NCBI GenBank assembly: GCA_016208645.1
Contig: JACQXP010000086.1
Location: 1 to 17,054 of the forward strand
Direction: 5' to 3'
DNA length: 17,054 nt
Source of the DNA: Candidatus Methylomirabilota bacterium
GTDB lineage: Bacteria > Methylomirabilota > Methylomirabilia > Methylomirabilales > 2-02-FULL-66-22
Shown: positions 13,920-17,054 of the stretch, in pieces
Numbering within the stretch: the stretch's first letter is position 1
Layout of the letters: every line of letters begins with the position of its first letter
Translations under genes and position numbers: made by a program
Notes under the pieces: generated by a model
Databases searched by the model: none
Seen by the model: only the letters and a program-made list of their open reading frames with translations
What the model was told of the DNA's origin: nothing

Positions 13920-14213
13920 ATGAAATTCATCACGATCCGCGACCTTCGGAGCAACACGGCGGCGATCCGCAAAGACCTTGCGAGCGAGCGGGAGATCGTG
14001 CTCACAGCCAACGGTCGGCCCTTTGCCGTTATGACGCGCGTGGAGCCGGAGACGCTGGAGGAGGAGCTTTTGGCCATCCGACGCGCTCGGGCGCGTCTGG
14101 CCGTCGAGCGGATCCGCGCCAAGGCAACGGCCGCGGGGTTGGACAGGATGAGCATGGACGACATTGATGCGGTCATCGCCGAGGCGCGACGCCAGCGGCG
14201 GGCTGCCAGGTGA
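13920..14213 (+). CDS. Phd/YefM-type antitoxin
   Basis: The 97-residue protein starts MKFITIRDLRSNTAAIRKDL and continues EREIVLTANGRPFAVMTRV, the classic Phd/YefM fold for DNA binding and dimerisation (strand, 'dLR.N...i', then 'lt.nGrp.AVm'). Its charged C-terminal half (to about 97) would wrap and block the toxin. GGGAGG (13909-13914) is five bases from the ATG. Its stop overlaps the PIN start by four bases (GTGA, 14210-14213), giving translational coupling. Phd-type antitoxins normally repress their own operon with toxin bound; the inverted repeats at the promoter would suit that. Confidence 0.9.
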   Translation: MKFITIRDLRSNTAAIRKDLASEREIVLTANGRPFAVMTRVEPETLEEELLAIRRARARLAVERIRAKATAAGLDRMSMDDIDAVIAEARRQRRAAR

Positions 14214-14617
14214 AAATCGTCCTGGACACCAACGTGCTCGTCGCCGGCCTGCTGACGCCCGGCGGCGCGTGCGGCCGGGTCCTCGACCTCGTGATCGAAG
14301 GCGTGGTCGAGACGTGCGTGGACGAGCGAATCCTCCGCGAGTACGAGATGGTCCTGCGGCGCCCCCGGCTCGCCATTCCTCCCGCAGACGCCCGTACGGC
14401 CCTCGACATCATCCGCCGCACCGCCGAGCCCGTCGCGCCAGTCCCCTTGCCCGCCGACCTCCCGGACAAAGACGATGTGCCCTTCCTCGAGGTTGCCGCC
14501 GCGGCGCGAGCGATTCTTGTCACCGGGAACCTGCGGCACTTCCCCAGGAAAGCCTGCAAGGACGTCCGCGTGCTCAGTCCCGCGGGACTTCTGGACCTTT
14601 TGCGACGATCCGTCTGA
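14210..14617 (+). CDS. PIN-domain ribonuclease toxin (PIN family TA toxin, COG1569)
   Basis: The 135-residue PIN domain starts with GTG as MKIVLDTNVLVAGLL. Catalytic candidates are D6, E44 (LREYEMVL) and the D86-x-D88-D89 cluster (PDKDDVPFLEVA). The fourth site reads VTGNLRHFP with N107, which is common in this subfamily rather than a defect. Such toxins cut RNA in a metal-dependent way and are held in check by the antitoxin encoded just upstream. The length and order are normal and both genes are intact. The RNA target cannot be predicted. Confidence 0.9.
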   Translation: MKIVLDTNVLVAGLLTPGGACGRVLDLVIEGVVETCVDERILREYEMVLRRPRLAIPPADARTALDIIRRTAEPVAPVPLPADLPDKDDVPFLEVAAAARAILVTGNLRHFPRKACKDVRVLSPAGLLDLLRRSV

Positions 14618-14628
14618 TCGTTCCGGTT

Positions 14629-14646
14629 CGCCTGAAGCGGCAGGCG
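14629..14646. terminator. Small hairpin between convergent PIN and SEC-C genes
   Basis: CGCCTG (14629-14634) and CAGGCG (14641-14646) form a perfect six-bp stem with a six-base loop, 12 bases after the PIN stop. It has no T-run on either strand, so a bidirectional terminator is only a possibility. The rest of the 145-bp gap shows nothing. Confidence 0.25.
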
Positions 14647-14762
14647 GGATGCGGGCTCGCTGTTGCACTTGGTGAAGGCGGCCGAGACAGCGCCGGTGGC
14701 ATCCTCCGTAGAGTTCTGTCCAGATCGCTCGCACGGGAGCAGGCCGCTGGCAGGCAAACCCG

Positions 14763-17054
14763 TCACGCTTCGCTGCGATTGATCCCCAACTCCTGCCACA
14801 GCCAGGCGATGTCGTACCACGCCTCCCCCTGTTGTCGCGCCCGGTCCTGGTGGTTCTCGATCTCGCGGAGCAGTTGAACGACCTTTGGACGCAGGGGCAG
14901 GTCCTGCGCCGCGGCCCTCGGCGTCCGGCCTTCCAGGGCCGGGATCCCCTCGTCCAGCCAGGCCTTGAAGTGGCGATGCATGGCCTGACCGAGAAGGCGG
15001 GCCTGCACCTCGGGGGGAATCTCCGAGGGCGGCTTCTCCAACCGCCCGCTCCGGGCCGAGGCCTCGACTTTCCGCCAGACATCCTCGACGATATCGGCCC
15101 GCAGGCTGGCCGCGTCGCCGGCCAACTCGTTGAGACGCCCCTTGGCCCAGGCCAGACGCTGGGCCGACAGGGCCTCAACCGTCAACTGGTCCCGCGTGAG
15201 CGTCAGGCTGGCCAGCCCCGAGGGCCCCGGTTTCCCGGACCCCTCGATCCTCTGGCTGGTGAGCATCATCCCATCGGCCGGGCGGGGGGCCTCCGTGACG
15301 TAGCGCTCGGCCGGGCCGGTGCGAAGCCAGGCGAACTGGCGCGTTCCCGCCGGATCATCCGGCTGCGTCGTGTCCTCGAAATCGGGGGCGGCCGAGAGCG
15401 CTGCCAGGAGCAGACCGTGGTCGCGGACCGCATACCGGAGCCTTCCCAGGACGACCGGATGCCCCTCGGCCGTGTGGAGCGCGGGCGGGCGGAAGTCGCG
15501 CTCCAACTGCTCGGCGTAGCGGCGGAAGATGAGGGATTCCGCCCGGAAGAAGTCCCGCCAGGAGGCGTCGGGGTGCTCCCGCCGGAAGGCCTCGTACCGC
15601 GAAGTGACATGCTGCACCAGACCCTCGCGATCGGACGGGTGGAAGAGAATTCCCGCCCCGGCGAGCTGCCGCTCGCCCCGGACCCGGATGATCCGATTGC
15701 TGAGCAGGTCCCACCGCGCGGCCGACAGAGACCCCCGAACCTCCCGCACCTGGAACGTCTCGCCGGTGAAGACGTCCCGGAGGGTCAGGCTCTTCCCCGG
15801 GTCCAGGTCCGCCACTTCCAGCAGGCCGATCACGCTGTCCTGCCACTCCTCCAGGATGGCCCGCTCGTCCGCCGGGAGGCTGTGGCCGCGGTCTGCCAGA
15901 AACTTGGCGAGAGGCGTCTGTCCCCCGGACAGGCGGAAGTCATAGAGAAGCCAGTCCAGGAAGGCAGGCCACTCGGGGTCAAACGTCTCCGGATCAAACT
16001 CCAGCGTCCTCTCGTCGAGGTCCATGCGCTCTCCGAAGTACTCCCGCATGGCGCGGTGGATTTCGGTCCTGGGGAGGGAGCGCTCGATGAAGGAGTCGAG
16101 CCGCTCTCTCAGGCGGGACTCCGGGCCACTCGGCCGGCTCGCGACGGGTGGGGCGGACGGCTTCCGCAGGCAGCACTTCTTGTATTTCTTCCCGCTTCCG
16201 CAGGGGCAGGGGTCGTTCCGGCCAACCTTGGCCACGCCCAGGTCCTGTGCCACTATGGCTTCGAGCTGCGCCTTGGCAGGGATGGGATCGGGCGGACGTG
16301 CCGCCCGGGCCCCCTGAACCCCCTCCAACGCCTCCTCCAGCGTCTGGGTGAACGCCCGCCGGTCCTTGACCTGGTAGTATCGGGCGCTCCGGCCCAAGGC
16401 CAGCCCCTGCCGGTAATGGCTCTCCGCGGCGGCTAGGTCGCCCCGCTTCTCCGCCAACTGCCCCAGGCTGGCATGGGCCTCGGCGGCGGAGGGATCCAGT
16501 TCCAGGGCCCGGCGGTACGCCGCCTCGGCCCGCTCGGTCTCCTCCAGGAATCGCAGGATGTTTCCGTAGCCGATGTGCAGGGCGGGGTCATCGGGGTGCG
16601 TGGCGAGGCGCGCCTCGTAATCGCGCCGGGCCTCGCGCGGGTTCAGGCGCCGCCCGTCGGTCAACCCAAGCCGCATGAGGTACAGGGGGCCTTCGTGGGC
16701 GGCCTCGGGGCCTTCCTTCTCCATCCGAGCCGTGAGCATGAGGAGCCGCGCCATGAGCGCGAGCTGCGCCGTAGGGGTCACGGCGTAATCGTCTTCGCGG
16801 CCGCAGCCCTTGCAGCGGATGCGATCCTTGATGAAGGGCTCGATTCGGTCGTCTTTGGGGGGATCGAGATCCACATACACCGCCTGGACGGGATAGGTGT
16901 ACGTCCGGCGGCAGCCGTTGCATTGCAGGGCGAGGTCAATGTGCTCCTCGGGGACGGGGGACAGGTCCTGGCCGCTCTCGGCCGCGCGGGATGCCTCCCT
17001 CCGCTGGCGCTGGCGGATGGCGGGCAGGCGGGGATCGGCGACGCCATGAAGGTT
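14763..17054 (-). CDS. Large TPR / SEC-C zinc-motif protein, 5' end beyond the window
   Basis: At least 763 codons are open to the right edge, so the start is not visible; a GTG at 16880 is internal. In order, the protein shows two Cys pairs (CNGC and CKGC) forming a likely zinc ribbon, then tetratricopeptide repeats (PALHIGYGNILRFLEETERA, then EAAYRRALELDPSAAEAHAS). Next comes a SEC-C motif (GRNDPCPCGSGKKYKKCC), the zinc-binding module found at the SecA C-terminus. A C-terminal region of more than 450 residues is not recognised. SEC-C modules bind zinc and often mediate protein or RNA contacts, so an adaptor-type role is plausible but unproven. The two alternative frames over this region are antisense shadows. 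Confidence 0.75.
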   Translation of the reverse strand, partial: NLHGVADPRLPAIRQRQRREASRAAESGQDLSPVPEEHIDLALQCNGCRRTYTYPVQAVYVDLDPPKDDRIEPFIKDRIRCKGCGREDDYAVTPTAQLALMARLLMLTARMEKEGPEAAHEGPLYLMRLGLTDGRRLNPREARRDYEARLATHPDDPALHIGYGNILRFLEETERAEAAYRRALELDPSAAEAHASLGQLAEKRGDLAAAESHYRQGLALGRSARYYQVKDRRAFTQTLEEALEGVQGARAARPPDPIPAKAQLEAIVAQDLGVAKVGRNDPCPCGSGKKYKKCCLRKPSAPPVASRPSGPESRLRERLDSFIERSLPRTEIHRAMREYFGERMDLDERTLEFDPETFDPEWPAFLDWLLYDFRLSGGQTPLAKFLADRGHSLPADERAILEEWQDSVIGLLEVADLDPGKSLTLRDVFTGETFQVREVRGSLSAARWDLLSNRIIRVRGERQLAGAGILFHPSDREGLVQHVTSRYEAFRREHPDASWRDFFRAESLIFRRYAEQLERDFRPPALHTAEGHPVVLGRLRYAVRDHGLLLAALSAAPDFEDTTQPDDPAGTRQFAWLRTGPAERYVTEAPRPADGMMLTSQRIEGSGKPGPSGLASLTLTRDQLTVEALSAQRLAWAKGRLNELAGDAASLRADIVEDVWRKVEASARSGRLEKPPSEIPPEVQARLLGQAMHRHFKAWLDEGIPALEGRTPRAAAQDLPLRPKVVQLLREIENHQDRARQQGEAWYDIAWLWQELGINRSEA

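Noticed and set aside
14832..16436. 534-residue plus-strand open frame opposite the SEC-C gene
   Set aside because: The minus strand encodes TPR and SEC-C motifs here; the plus frame has no recognisable motif.

Overview
The window is GC-rich DNA (clearly above 60% G+C in the genes) from an uncultured-looking bacterium. The gene content is a broken tripartite tricarboxylate transporter operon, a broken sigma-54 response regulator, a UvrD helicase-nuclease fusion, toxin-antitoxin modules and an aminothiazoline hydrolase. Together with intergenic gaps full of short-word repeats, this would suit a soil or subsurface lineage such as Methylomirabilota/Rokubacteria or a deltaproteobacterium. That placement is an inference; no rRNA or marker gene is present to confirm it.

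Layout. From 1 to about 10.6 kb nearly everything is on the minus strand. In transcription order (right to left) it reads: a queuosine-precursor-type VUT transporter (possibly leaderless), a 995-residue UvrD helicase with a C-terminal PD-(D/E)XK/Fe-S nuclease, an ABM-fold protein, a 5'-nucleotidase-like HAD phosphatase, a flavin reductase-like protein coupled to an ATC hydrolase, a YjbQ remnant, the tctC-tctB-tctA operon with a good sigma-70 promoter, a candidate structured RNA with its own promoter (about 817-1033), a small antitoxin, and the 5' end of a RusA-like gene cut by the window edge. From 10.8 to 14.6 kb genes are on the plus strand: an NtrC-type regulator, a DUF4143 AAA ATPase and a Phd/PIN toxin-antitoxin pair. 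A long TPR/SEC-C protein on the minus strand runs off the right edge.

Three patterns go beyond gene calling. (1) Four genes (tctA, tctC, the yjbQ remnant and the NtrC regulator) keep both ends but lack an internal segment, always out of frame. This means either gene decay or a systematic assembly fault. (2) Seven stop codons are followed, mostly within 10 nt and at most about 50 nt, by a tract built from a short repeated word, with a different word at most genes. Several tracts form long inverted repeats or G-quadruplex-like runs. (3) The DUF4143 ATPase and the Phd/PIN pair, 1.3 kb apart, share a nearly identical AT-rich 16-bp promoter block. At the ATPase this block runs into a 31-bp palindrome covering the -35/-10 region. 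The two defence-like modules therefore look co-regulated.
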